From the NCBI GenBank assembly GCA_025349905.2, contig MU624694.1:1-31023 (forward strand): a DNA stretch of 31,023 bases, in the 5' to 3' direction. The notes below the pieces were generated by a model, which did no database searches, was not told the origin of the DNA, and was given only the letters and a program-made list of their open reading frames with translations. The position numbers and the translations under genes were made by a program. Within the stretch, counting starts at the first letter, position 1. Every line of letters begins with the position of its first letter. This DNA comes from Blastocladiella britannica (taxonomy: Eukaryota; Blastocladiomycota; Blastocladiomycetes; Blastocladiales; Blastocladiaceae). Below, one piece after another: positions 21,701 to 31,023 of this stretch.

Positions 21701-24700
21701 CAATGCCGCCATGGACCTGGTTCTGTTTGAGGACGCAATCTTCCACATCTCGCGCATCAGCCGCATTCTCGAGTCCCCGCGCGGGAATGCGCTGCTTGTC
21801 GGTGTCGGCGGTTCCGGAAAACAGTCGCTGGCGCGTCTGGCATCGTCCATGTCGTCCATGTCCGTGTTCCAAATCACGCTGCGCAAGGGCTACGCGATTG
21901 CCGACTTGAAAATCGACCTGTGCGGGCTGTACATCAAGACGGGCCAAAAAAAGCAGCAGATCATGTTCTTGCTGGCCGACTCGCAGGTCGCGGACGAAAA
22001 GTTTTTGGTCCTCATCAACGATCTGCTCGCATCGGGCAACATCCCGCAGCTGTTCCCAGACGAGGAGGTGGAGAACATCATCAACTCGATGCGCAACGAA
22101 GTCAAGGCGCTCGGGCTCGTCGACACACGCGAGGCGTGCTGGGACCAGTTCATCAACAATGTGCGGCGCAACTTGAAAGTGGTGCTGTGCTTTTCGCCCG
22201 TTGGCGGCACGCTGCGATCCCGGTGCCGCAAGTTCCCCGCCATTGTCAACTCGACCCAGATCGACTGGTTCCACGAGTGGCCGCTGGAGGCGCTCGAGTC
22301 GGTGGCGACGCGGTTCATTGAGAGCTGCGAGCTGGTCTCGCGCGAGCTCAAGAAGCCTGTCACCAAGTTCATGGCGTTTGCGCACCAGGTCGTGAACGAG
22401 GTGAGCAAAAAGTACCTTGTCAACGAAAAGCGCTACAACTACACCACGCCCAAATCGTTCCTGGAGCTCATCAACCTGTACAAGCTCATGCTCGAAAAGA
22501 AATCGAACGAGCTGATGCGGTCCATGGAGCGCCTCGAGAACGGTCTCACCAAGCTGGAGAGCACCGCCGCCCAGGTGGACGATCTCAAGGCCAAACTGGC
22601 CACGCAGGAGGTGGAGCTGCGCACCAAGAACGAGGAGGCCGAGCGGCTCATTGAGCGAGTTGGTGTCGACACGGAAAAGGTCAACAAGGAAAAGGCCATT
22701 GCCGATGCCGAGGAGCGTAAAGTGGCCGACTTCACCAAGGAGGTGCAAGAAAAGCAGCGCCAGTGTCAGGAGGACCTGCGTGCCGCCGAACCGGCGCTTG
22801 CTGCCGCCGCCGCCGCGCTCAACACGCTCAACAAGGCCAACTTGACGGAACTCAAGTCTTTTGGTTCGCCATCCGAGGAGGTGGTCAGCTGCGTGGCCGC
22901 GGTCATGGTGCTCATGTCGCCCGCGGGCAAGATTGCCAAGGACCGCAGTTGGAAGGCGGGCAAGAACATGATGGCCAAGGTCGACAGTTTCCTCGAGAAC
23001 TTGATCACGTTCAACAAGGAAAAGATTGACCAGAGCAACCTGGACGCGCTCGAGCCGTACCTCAAGAACGAGAACTTCAACGAGGAGTTTATGAAGTCCA
23101 AATCCAGTGCCGCCGCTGGTCTCTGCTCGTGGGTCGTTAACGTGGTCATGTACTACCACGTGTATTGCGACGTGGAGCCCAAGCGTAAGGCCTTGGAGGT
23201 GGCCACCACAGACTTGGCCACTGCGCAGTCCAAGCTGGCCGACATCAAGGCCAAGATTGGCGACCTCGACAACAACTTGGCCACGCTGAAGGCCCAGTTT
23301 GAAAAGGCCACTGCCGACAAGCTGCGTTGCGAGGAAGAGGCACGCGCCACACAGGAGACCATTGTCCTGGCCAACCGGCTCGTGGGCGGCCTCGCGTCCG
23401 AGAAAGTCCGCTGGAGCGAGTCGGTGGCCAAGTTCCGCGAGCAGCAAAAGACGCTGGCCGGCGACGTACTGCTGGCGTCCGCGTTCATTTCCTACGTTGG
23501 CTGCTTTAGCAAGCGCTACCGCACGGAGCTCATTGACGAAAAGTGGATGCCGTACCTCAAGGACCCGGCCACGGGCGTTCCCATGTCCAACAATCTCGAC
23601 CCGCTCGACATCTTGACCAACAGTGCCGAAATTGCCCGCTGGAACAATGAAGGGCTGCCGACCGATCGGGTGTCACTAGAGAACGCCACCATGGTCACCA
23701 ACTGCAAGCGCTGGCCGCTGATCATTGACCCGCAGCTGCAGGGGATCAAGTGGATCAAGAACCGCGAAGGCCCTAACCTTAAAGTGGTGCGATTGGGCCA
23801 GCGTGGGTACCTGGATCTGATTGAAAAGGCCGTGTCGGCGGGCGATGCGTGCCTGATTGAGGATCTGGGGACCACCATTGACGCGGTGCTCGACCACATT
23901 ATTGGGCGCAACACCATCAAAAAGGGCAAGGCCATTCGTATGGGCGACCGCGAGATCGAGTACGACCCCAACTTTAAGCTCATCCTGCAAACGCGGCTGC
24001 CCAACCCGCACTACCCGCCCGAGATTCAGGCGCAAACGACGCTTGTCAATTTCACCGTGACCATTTCGGGTCTCGAGGACCAGCTGCTGGCCGATGTGGT
24101 CAAGGCCGAGCGGCCCGATCTCGAGGAGACTAAGGCGGAGCTGACCAAGCAGCAGAACGAGTTCAAGATTCGGCTCATGGATCTCGAGGACGCACTGCTG
24201 TCGCGCCTGTCATCGGCGCAGGGCAACTTCCTAGGAGACTATGCGCTGGTGGAGAATTTGGAGACGACCAAGCGCACGGCCACCGAGATTGAGGTCAAGG
24301 TCGAGGAGGCGAAAAAGACCGAGAAGCGCATCAACGAGACGCGAGAGCTGTACCGCCCCGTGGCGTCGCGGTCATCGCTGCTCTATTTTTTGCTCAACGA
24401 CCTGTGGCAGATTCACCCCATGTACCAGTACTCGCTTAATGCGTACAAGGTGGTGTTCCAGCGCGCGATCCAGACCGCCGAGGCGTCCGAGGACATCAAG
24501 GAGCGCGTGGTGGCGCTGATTGACAACATTACGCACCGCACCTACCTGTACACGACGCGCGGGCTGTTTGAGCGCGACAAGCTGATTTTCACGGCGCAAA
24601 TGGCGTTCCAGATTCTGCTGGGCCAGGGCGACATTGACCCGACCGAGCTGGACTTTTTGCTACGCGCCCCCAAGATCTTTGGCGTCAACTCGCCCGCCGA

Positions 24701-26786
24701 GTGGCTGTCGACGTCGTCGTGGCAGACCATCAAGGCACTCTCGAACTTGGAGCCGTTCCGGTTGCTGCCCAACGACATTGAGGGGTCGAGCAAGCGTTGG
24801 AAAAAGTACTGCGAGTCGGAGGCGCCCGAGAACGAGAACTTGCCGGCCGAGTGGAAGTCCAAGACGCCCATGCAAAAGCTGTGCATTTTGCGCGCGCTGC
24901 GGCCCGACCGCATGTCGTACGCGGTGCGCGGGTTCATTGGCCTCAAGATGGGTCCCAAGTACGTTGACTCGTCACGCATCCCGCTCACCCGGACCTACGA
25001 AGAGACGACCAACATCACGCCCGTGTTCTTTATTTTGTCGCCCGGAGTGGACCCGGTCAAGGAGGTGGAGGCCGTGGGCCGCACTCAGGGCGTGGCCGAA
25101 GACCTGGGCAACTTCCACAACGTGTCGCTGGGCCAGGGTCAGGAGGTGATTGCGGAGCAAAAGCTCGACATTGCGCACAAGCACGGCGGGTGGGTGATGC
25201 TGCAAAACATTCACTTGGTCGCGAAATGGCTGCCGTCGCTGGAAAAAAAGCTGGAGGCGCTGATGCAGGACGCGCACCCGACGTTCCGCGTGTACCTGTC
25301 GGCGGAACCCGCGGGCGACCCGGCGTACCACATCATCCCTACGTCGATTTTGCAAGCGTCCATCAAGATCACCAACGAGCCGCCCACGGGCATGAACGCC
25401 AATTTGCACCGCGCGCTCGACAATTTCAACCAAGAGACGCTCGAGCGGTGCTCCAAGGAGGCCGAGTTCAAGGGCATTTTGTTTGCGCTCTGCTACTTCC
25501 ACGCGGTGGTGCTCGAGCGGCGCAAGTTTGGCACCCAAGGGTGGAACCGCTCGTACCCGTTCAGCACCGGCGACCTAACCATCTCGGTGGACGTGCTGTA
25601 CAACTACCTCGAGGCATGGGCCAAGGTGCCGTGGACCGACTTGCGGTACATGTTTGGCGAGATCATGTATGGCGGGCACATTTCCGACGACTGGGACCGC
25701 CGGCTGTGCACGTCGTACCTCGAGGTGTACATTCGCGAGGAACTGCTCGAGGGCGGGTTTGAGCTGGCACCCGGGTTCCCGGCGCCGCCGAGTCTCGACT
25801 ACAAGGAATACCACCGGTACTTGGACGAGACGTTGCCGGCCGAGTCGCCGTACCTGTATGGCCTGCACCCGAACGCCGAGATTGGCGTGCTGACCAAGAT
25901 GGCCGAGAAGCTGTTCAAGACGCTGCTCGAGATGCAGCCACGCGACGCGGCCGCGGGAAACGCCGTCAGCCGCGAGGAAAAGGTCAAGGCCACGGTCGAC
26001 GAGATTATGGGGACACTGCCAGACTCGTTCAATGTTCCCGAGCTGATGGCGCGGGTGGAGGAGCGCACGCCGTTCATTTCAGTGGCCTTACAAGAGTGCG
26101 ACCGGATGGCGATGCTGACGACCGAGATCAAGCGGTCGCTGCGCGAGCTGGATCTCGGGCTCAAGGGCGACTTGACCATCACCGAGGCCATGGAGGCGCT
26201 GATGAACGCCATCTTCTTTGGATCGATCCCGGCCCAGTGGGAGAAGCTGGCGTACCCGTCGCTCAACCAGTTTGCGGCGTGGTACGCGGACCTACTGCAG
26301 CGCATCAAGGAGCTCGAGATGTGGGTGGCCGAGTTCCAGCTGCCGGCGGTGGTATGGCTGCCGGGCCTGTTCAACCCGCAGTCGTTCCTGACCGCGATCA
26401 TGCAAACCACCGCGCGCAAGAACGAGTGGCCGCTCGACCGCATGGTGCTGACGGTCGAAGTGCTCAAGAAGCCGCGCGAGGAGTGCACGGCGCCACCACG
26501 CGAGGGCGCCTACATTCACGGCCTGTTCATGGAGGGTGCGCGCTGGGACGGCAACACTGGATGTATTGCCGAGTCGTTCCTCAAGGAGCTCACGCCCGCA
26601 ATGCCTGTGGTGTTTGTCAAGGCGATCCCGGTCGACAAGCGCGAGACCAAGGGCATTTACGAGTGTCCCATGTTCCGCACTCGGCAGCGCGGTCCCACCT
26701 ACGTGTGGACCTTCAACCTCAAGACCAAGGAGCTGCCGGCCAAGTGGGCGCTGTGCGGCGTGGCATTACTTCTCTCAGCCGAGTAG
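12744..26786 (+). CDS. Axonemal outer-arm dynein heavy chain, beta type (DNAH9/11/17, ODA4-like)
   Basis: Exons 12744..12886, 12948..13341, 13409..13739 and 13813..26786 join in frame to 4613 residues, close to other beta heavy chains (about 4500-4570). The last exon alone is 12,974 nt. The N-terminal tail (DHC_N1/N2) is followed by the six-AAA motor ring. P-loops are visible at AAA1 (GPAGTGKT, about residue 2002), AAA2 (GNAATGKS, 2283), AAA3 (GTAGCGKT, 2610) and AAA4 (GVGGSGKQ, 2953). The AAA1 Walker B lies in WGCFDEFNRI. The stalk coiled coil and microtubule-binding tip occupy about 3246-3462, with LKSFGSP and GLCSWVVNV typical of DNAH9/17. The C-terminus, with TRQRGPTYVWTFNLKTKE, distinguishes the beta class from the gamma/DNAH5-8 class. 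All motor motifs look intact. The protein drives ATP-dependent sliding of axonemal doublets, so the organism has or had motile flagella. Two low-complexity inserts interrupt the tail (listed separately). Confidence 0.95.
13787..13804 (+). repeat. Short AT dinucleotide run in dynein intron 3
   Basis: An alternating AT run of about 15 nt lies just before the acceptor of the third dynein intron (13740-13812). It is short and probably without function, but it replaces the usual pyrimidine tract. Confidence 0.7.
15955..16180 (+). repeat. Low-complexity Ala/Gly/Asn/His insert in the dynein tail
   Basis: About 75 residues (near 1004-1079 of the dynein) consist mostly of Ala, Gly, Asn, Ser, Asp and Glu, including two GHDSAAA-type repeats (GHDSAAANGNGHDSAAA). 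It lies in the tail before the linker, between conserved segments. It is in frame and uses the same codon style as its surroundings, so it is a disordered expansion and not an intron. Confidence 0.8.
16365..16470 (+). repeat. Second low-complexity Gly/Glu/Ala insert in the dynein tail
   Basis: About 35 residues (near 1141-1176) change from Gly/Glu-rich to a run of Asp-Ala and Ala repeats encoded by GCC/GCG codons. Together with the insert at 15955-16180 it brackets a conserved tail segment of about 60 residues. It probably forms a flexible surface loop. Confidence 0.75.
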
Positions 26787-26810
26787 AGGCCTTCCTTATT
26801 TATTTTTAAC

Positions 26811-27032
26811 TCATAATGTATCCGATTTCTTTATTGTGCTCGTGCTCGATTTCGTTGGCCTTGTTGGTTGTTTTAATATTTCGACATGCGTGACTCCTCC
26901 CTGCGCAATGCACTGCAGGTCGACAGGGTTGCTGCCTTGGCCCAGCGTGAGGAGGGCCTTATTGTAGTTTTTCTTTTCATACAACTGGGCTGAGTGACCG
27001 GCATGACAATGGATGCGGTGCGATTTCACCAT
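26811..27032 (-). CDS. Candidate small protein gene (73 residues), weak
   Basis: The minus strand has an ATG at 27032 in a good context (G at -3 and +4) opening a 73-codon frame to a TGA ending at 26811. The middle, around YEKKNYNKALLTLGQGSN, uses the G/C-ending codons typical of this region's real exons, unlike the surrounding A/T-rich gap. The frame also stays open upstream to about 27146. I recognise no family, and the Ser/Thr/Lys-rich C-terminus looks less coding-like; a different frame ending near 26804 also looks plausible for the last 20 codons, which would need an intron I cannot place. A minus-strand gene here would complete the strict alternation of gene directions. It may equally be chance or UTR sequence. 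Confidence 0.27.
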   Translation of the reverse strand: MVKSHRIHCHAGHSAQLYEKKNYNKALLTLGQGSNPVDLQCIAQGGVTHVEILKQPTRPTKSSTSTIKKSDTL

Positions 27033-27225
27033 TCCTATTGCGATATCTAAATATGACAAACCCGGCAGAGCGGAGGCGTCCATGGTTTTCTCATTCAAGT
27101 GGGCTCTTTTCTCGGCGCCGCCCTTTTTTTGGCCATCAAGTTTCAATTTCGATCACCGCACGTTTCAGGCGTGATGATCATTCAATCGTGGAGCACACCG
27201 CCAGGGGAGGCAAAATTGTCATGCA

Positions 27226-27233
27226 TATATAAG
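27226..27233 (+). promoter_or_regulatory. TATA box of the ABCB gene
   Basis: TATATAAG sits 72 bp before the ABCB start codon in otherwise mixed sequence, a usual distance for a TATA box with a 5' UTR of about 40 nt. It is the clearest core promoter element in the window. Together with the drug-transporter identity it suggests an inducible promoter, which is inference. Confidence 0.65.
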
Positions 27234-27297
27234 GGAGGAGCACGGGCCCACGCGCAGGCGAGAGTGGTGAAAACGAGTACAGACAGCAAATCCCAAC

Positions 27298-30200
27298 ATG
27301 AAGCTCACAAAAAAGACAACCACCAAAAAGCCCGACCACGAGACCGTCTCGGTGAGTACGGAGGGAGAGCAGGCCGCGGCTGCACCTCAACAGCAGGTCC
27401 CCTTTTCTCAGCTTTTCCGCTTTGCTGAGGGCCGTGAAAAGGCCGCGATGATGCTTGCAACGATTGCCTCGATCTGCAATGGCGGTATTATGCCCTTGTG
27501 GGGTATTGTGATGGGCGATTCGGTTGACGGTATGCTTTTTTTTTAACGCATGCAGCTCTCTTAACTCAATTTTTTCGTTTAATAGTTTTTGTCAAGTACT
27601 CTTCCCAAATCGATTTTCTTCCTTTTTCAACTGTGTTTTGACATTATTGGGTTTAGACATGACATTCTTGTCGGACGGCGCGACATTGATCCCACGCCAT
27701 TCACGCCGCAGGTGATGGCCTCGATCAACTCTGACTTTGAGGACGAGATCTTGAAGGTTTTTTTCAAGTTTCTTGCCATGGCCGCCTGCACTTTTGTGGT
27801 CGCATTCCTGCAAATGTCGCTCTGGCAGTGGATTGGCAAGATGCAGGCCGAGCGGCTCCGTCGTGCCTATTTCAAGGCCCTCTTGACGCAGGAGGTTGCC
27901 TTCTTTGTACGCTACTTTTCTTCTTGTTTTCAGAGATCGATTGCTCACGACGTGCAAAAAAAAAAGGACGACCAAAAGCGCGGCGAGCTGACGGCGCGCA
28001 TCACGGCTGATGTTGAACGGATCCAGGCGGGTGTCGGAGACAAGGTCGGCCACACGATCATGAACCTCGGCACTTGGGTGATTGGCTACGCTCTCGGTTT
28101 TAGCAAAAAGTACGTATTCCATTCTTGATCCATCCATGTCTTGTGTTAACCAAGAAATGTAATAGTGCCGAGTACATGGGCATCATGCTCAGCGGCCTCC
28201 CCTTCCTCGTGCTGGCTTTTGGTATCCAGGGCATGACGCTCATCAAGCTCGCGCGACAGGCCATCTTGTCGTCGAGCCGCGCCGCCGCGGTCGCCGAGGA
28301 GGGTATTTCGTCCATTCGCACCGTCGCATCGTTTGGAGCCGAGGACCGCGAGACGGCGCGCTTTGCCAAGCTCGCCGAGGAGATTCACCAGGCCGACAGC
28401 CAGACGGGCAACGTTTCCGGCGCGGGGCAGGGATCCATTTACCTGGTCGCGTACCTGTCGCACGGTCTCTTGCTCTGGTACGGCTCGCGCATGCTTGCCA
28501 ATGGCGAGATTCCAGTTGGTACAGTGGTGTCCATCTTTACGTGCTACTTTTTTGGGTCCCTCGCTTTGGGCCAGATCGCGCCGTTCATTGGCGACTTTGC
28601 ACAGGCACGGTCGGCTGCCTTCGAGATTTTCAACGGTATTTATTTCCATGGCTTGGCTTAGATCGACCCGAAATCACTGACAGTTATGGTATTTTAGTGA
28701 TTGACCGCGATTCACACGTCGACCCGTTCAACGAGTCAGGACTCAAGCCCGAGACCGTCAAGGGCCGCATCGAGTTCACTGACGTTGACTTCGCGTACCC
28801 GACGCGCCCGGATGTGCAGATTTTGAAAAAGTTTAACCTGATGGTCGAGCCCGGAACCACGGTCGCGCTCGTTGGCCAGTCGGGGTCGGGCAAGTCGACG
28901 TGTGTTGGCCTTCTCGAGCGATTCTACGTGCCACTCGCGGGGACCGTGACGCTCGACGGCGTTTCGATCGAGACGCTGAACGTGCAGTGGCTGCGCGGAC
29001 ATATTGGCTACGTCGGCCAGGAGCCCGTGCTCTTCAACGGGACGCTCCGCCAGAATATTGCTTGGGGATCACACGCGCCCGTCACCGACGAGGAGATCTG
29101 GGCGGCACTGCGCCAGGCTAACGCCGACACGTTTGTGGCTGACCTGCCCGATAAGCTCGATACCATGATTGGCGAGCGCGGTGCCAATATGAGTGGCGGG
29201 TATGTTTTTACTTCATTTATTGGTCATAATGGACACGGACTGATAGAAAATTTACATTAGACAAAAGCAGCGCCTGGCAATCGCCCGTTGCCTGATTCGC
29301 AACCCGAAAATCATCTTCTTTGACGAGGCCACCAGCGCGCTCGACACGCAGTCCGAGGCGGTCGTGCAAGAGGCGCTCAACCGGGCCGCCGAGGGCCGCA
29401 CTGCGATCGTGATTGCCCACCGGCTGTCGACGGTGCGCAACGCCGACAAGATTGTGGCCATGCGCAAGGGCGAGGTGATCGAGGCCGGGTCGCACGACGA
29501 GCTCATTGCCCAGCAGGGATTCTACTACTCGCTGGTGCGCGACCAGCAAATCGAGGAGGAGGGGGAAGCGGCCATCAACGACGAGGACGACGATGGTGAG
29601 GACACTGGCGCCGATTCTCCATTCATTGCGCCGGTCGACCTCCCGCTCCCTGACCACATTCAGCTCGTCGGAGACAAACCCGGCGTGGTTTCGGCACCTT
29701 CGACGCTTGGTCGCCGCCGTCCCTCGCACGTTTCCGACGTCCACTCGACCTTGGGCCGGGATGGCGGCAGCATCACACTTGGCCGTTCCCTCAACCGCCA
29801 GGAATCGACGCTCGGCCGGACTCTTGGCCGCTCGTACGCGGCCGCCATGCCGACCCTGGATGACGAGGTGCCGCTCGAGCCGCATCCGTTCAAGCGCGCC
29901 ATGCGCATGAATGCTGACCAGTGGAAGCTGCTTCTGCTTGGTACCATCTCCGCGCTGGTGGCCGGCACCATGACACCCCTATACGCCTTTGTGTACAGTC
30001 TCGCTGTCACCGACTTGGGCCGGCACCTGAATGACCCCACCAAGCTGCGCAGCCTTGGCGACCAGTACTCGCTTCTCTTTGTTGGGATCGCAATCTTGGC
30101 CGCACTTGCCTACTACTTCCAGTCGTTCGCCTTTGTCAAGTCGGGCGAGTCGCTCGTCTTCAAGCTGCGCGTGGCCGTCTTTGCGAAACTCATCACCATG

Positions 30201-31023
30201 GAGCAGTCCTTTTACGACCGGCCCGAGAACACGGTCGGCGCCCTCGCTGGCAAGTTTGCGCTCGAGTCCTCGCAGCTGCATTTCATGGTCGGCGATGTGC
30301 TCGGCAGTATCGTGCAGTGCGGCTGCTCCGCCGTGGTTGGCGCCACGTTGGCGCTTGTGTGGTGCTGGCGGTTGGCGCTCGTCGCCATTTTCGGCGCCCC
30401 GTTCCTGTTTGCCGCCAATGTCTTGCAAATGCGCGCTGCGAGCGGCATGACATCGCCCAAGGAGGACCAGCGCGCCGCCGCCATCACGTCCGAGGCCGTC
30501 TCGAACTTGCGCACGGTCGCCAGCTTGGGTCTCGAGGACCGGTTCCTGGAGCGTTACGGCAAGCAGCTGGACTCTATTCGCGGCCAGCAAAACACCGCCA
30601 TCACCAAGAGCGGATTTTACTTTGGTTCTGCGTACTGTCTGTTGTTTATTATCTACGGCGTCGCGTTTTACTACACGGGCAAGCTGATCGAGTGGGACCT
30701 GTACACTTTCCAGGATGCGGTATGTCGTTTTTATTCGTATTTTTTATCGGAAGTGCATGAACTGACATGATCAATAAAATATTATACAGTACCCGGCAAT
30801 GACGGTGGTCATTTCGACGACGCAAGTGACGGCCCGGTTTGCGCAGTTTGTTCCGGACGTCATCAAGGGCTACGAGGCGGCCAAGCAACTGTTCCAGCTG
30901 GCAGACCGCACGCCGCTGATTGACGTGCACAACCCGCCGGCCGATGCGCTCGTGCTCGGCGACGACTGCAAGGGCGAGATTGTGTTTGAGGACGTGCACT
31001 TCCGGTACCCGTCCCGGCCCAAG
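27298..31023 (+). CDS. ABCB/P-glycoprotein-type full ABC transporter, 3' truncated by window
   Basis: Exons 27298..27529, 27586..27595, 27657..27906, 27967..28109, 28166..28635, 28698..29199, 29261..30719 and 30790..31023 give 1100 residues before the window ends. The order is TMD1-NBD1-linker-TMD2, and the second NBD has just begun (HFRYPSRPK). TMD1 follows human P-glycoprotein closely (GDSVDVF versus GEMTDIF; EVAFFDDQKRGELTARI versus EIGWFDVHDVGELNTRL), which fixes the splice sites. NBD1 has an A-loop Tyr (FAYPTRPD), Walker A GQSGSGKST (428-436), Q-loop YVGQEPVLF, signature MSGGQ (533-537, Met in place of the usual Leu), Walker B IIFFDEA with the catalytic Glu, D-loop SALD and H-loop IVIAHRLS, so it looks catalytically competent. 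Family members pump hydrophobic compounds out of the cell at the plasma membrane. The linker has TLGR repeats. Confidence 0.93.
27586..27595 (+). other. Probable 10-nt microexon of the ABCB gene
   Basis: Exon 1 ends in phase 1 at 27529 and the next long exon (from 27657) needs phase 2 input, so joining them directly breaks the frame. A 10-nt piece, TTTTTGTCAA, lies between an acceptor (TTTAATAG) and a donor (GTACTC) and repairs the phase exactly. It leaves introns of 56 and 61 nt, both typical here. It restores DVFVK where P-glycoproteins have DIFAN after TM1. Confidence 0.7.
29540..29880 (+). repeat. NBD1-TMD2 linker with TLGR repeats
   Basis: The linker first carries an acidic stretch, then five copies of Thr-Leu-Gly-Arg between about 29700 and 29835 (residues about 682-728), several preceded by Ser. 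RRRPS and RQES-type sites nearby resemble basophilic kinase targets. The P-glycoprotein linker is a known regulatory phosphorylated segment in animals; a similar role here is inference. Confidence 0.7.

Larger units (their letters stand above)
26787..27297. other. Gap between dynein and ABCB genes
   Basis: This 511-bp stretch holds the 3' UTR of the dynein gene, a candidate minus-strand small ORF (26811-27032) and the ABCB promoter with its TATA box. Apart from the small ORF I see no coding signal. Confidence 0.6.

Noticed and set aside
21447..23447. 666-codon antisense frame in the dynein gene
   Set aside because: Same cause as above; it lies opposite the AAA4 and stalk region and shows no domain.
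27352..27396. Possible 45-nt intron in ABCB exon 1 starting GTGAGT
   Set aside because: The donor is good, but the stretch is shorter than every other intron, lacks a branch-like element, is in frame and has normal coding composition. Both readings keep the frame, so it remains a minor alternative.
28636..28661. 26-nt intron in ABCB using the first AG
   Set aside because: Too short for splicing here. The acceptor at 28697 gives a 62-nt intron and an alignment with P-glycoprotein (EIFNVIDRDS) without gaps.
1..31023. Mobile elements, tRNA or rRNA genes, CRISPR arrays, bacterial operon features
   Set aside because: No transposase, reverse transcriptase, terminal repeats, cloverleaf-like sequence or regularly spaced repeats were seen, and the gene structure is eukaryotic.

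Overview
This is nuclear DNA from a flagellated, unicellular or zoosporic eukaryote. Three things point there: every gene is split by short spliceosomal introns, one gene is a complete axonemal outer-arm dynein heavy chain, and the rest are typical eukaryotic genes (SSU-processome UTP20, a prenylated ubiquitin-fold protein, a P-glycoprotein). Exons favour G/C at third codon positions, while introns and gaps are A/T-rich. I worked out 25 introns by reading frame and homology; all are GT..AG and about 56-76 nt long. A compact GC-rich genome of an early-diverging zoosporic fungus would fit, but this is inference; other flagellated protists are possible.

Layout from left to right: (1) UBL3/MUB-type membrane-anchored ubiquitin-fold gene, minus, 518-1148, four exons, ending in a CAAX box. 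(2) Unrecognised multi-pass membrane protein, plus, 1269-4068, ten exons. (3) UTP20, minus, 4131-12164, three small 5' exons and one 7.3-kb exon. (4) Beta-type (DNAH9/11/17, ODA4) outer-arm dynein heavy chain, plus, 12744-26786, three small 5' exons and one 13-kb exon. (5) A weak candidate small gene, minus, about 26811-27032. (6) ABCB/P-glycoprotein-type full transporter, plus, from 27298, eight exons so far including a probable 10-nt microexon, cut by the right edge before its second nucleotide-binding domain.

The genes alternate strictly in direction (- + - + with ABCB +; the small ORF would complete the alternation), so they share divergent promoters (1149-1268, 12165-12743) and very short tail-to-tail junctions (62 bp between the stops at 4068 and 4131). 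They do not form one pathway: ribosome biogenesis, ciliary motility, membrane protein trafficking and export are represented.

I found no mobile element, CRISPR array, tRNA, rRNA or obvious new multi-gene system. The items most worth a second look are the unrecognised membrane protein (possible distant kinship to gustatory-receptor-like 7TM proteins), the 10-nt microexon, the TLGR repeats in the ABC transporter linker, the low-complexity inserts in the dynein tail, and the homopolymer runs concentrated in introns.
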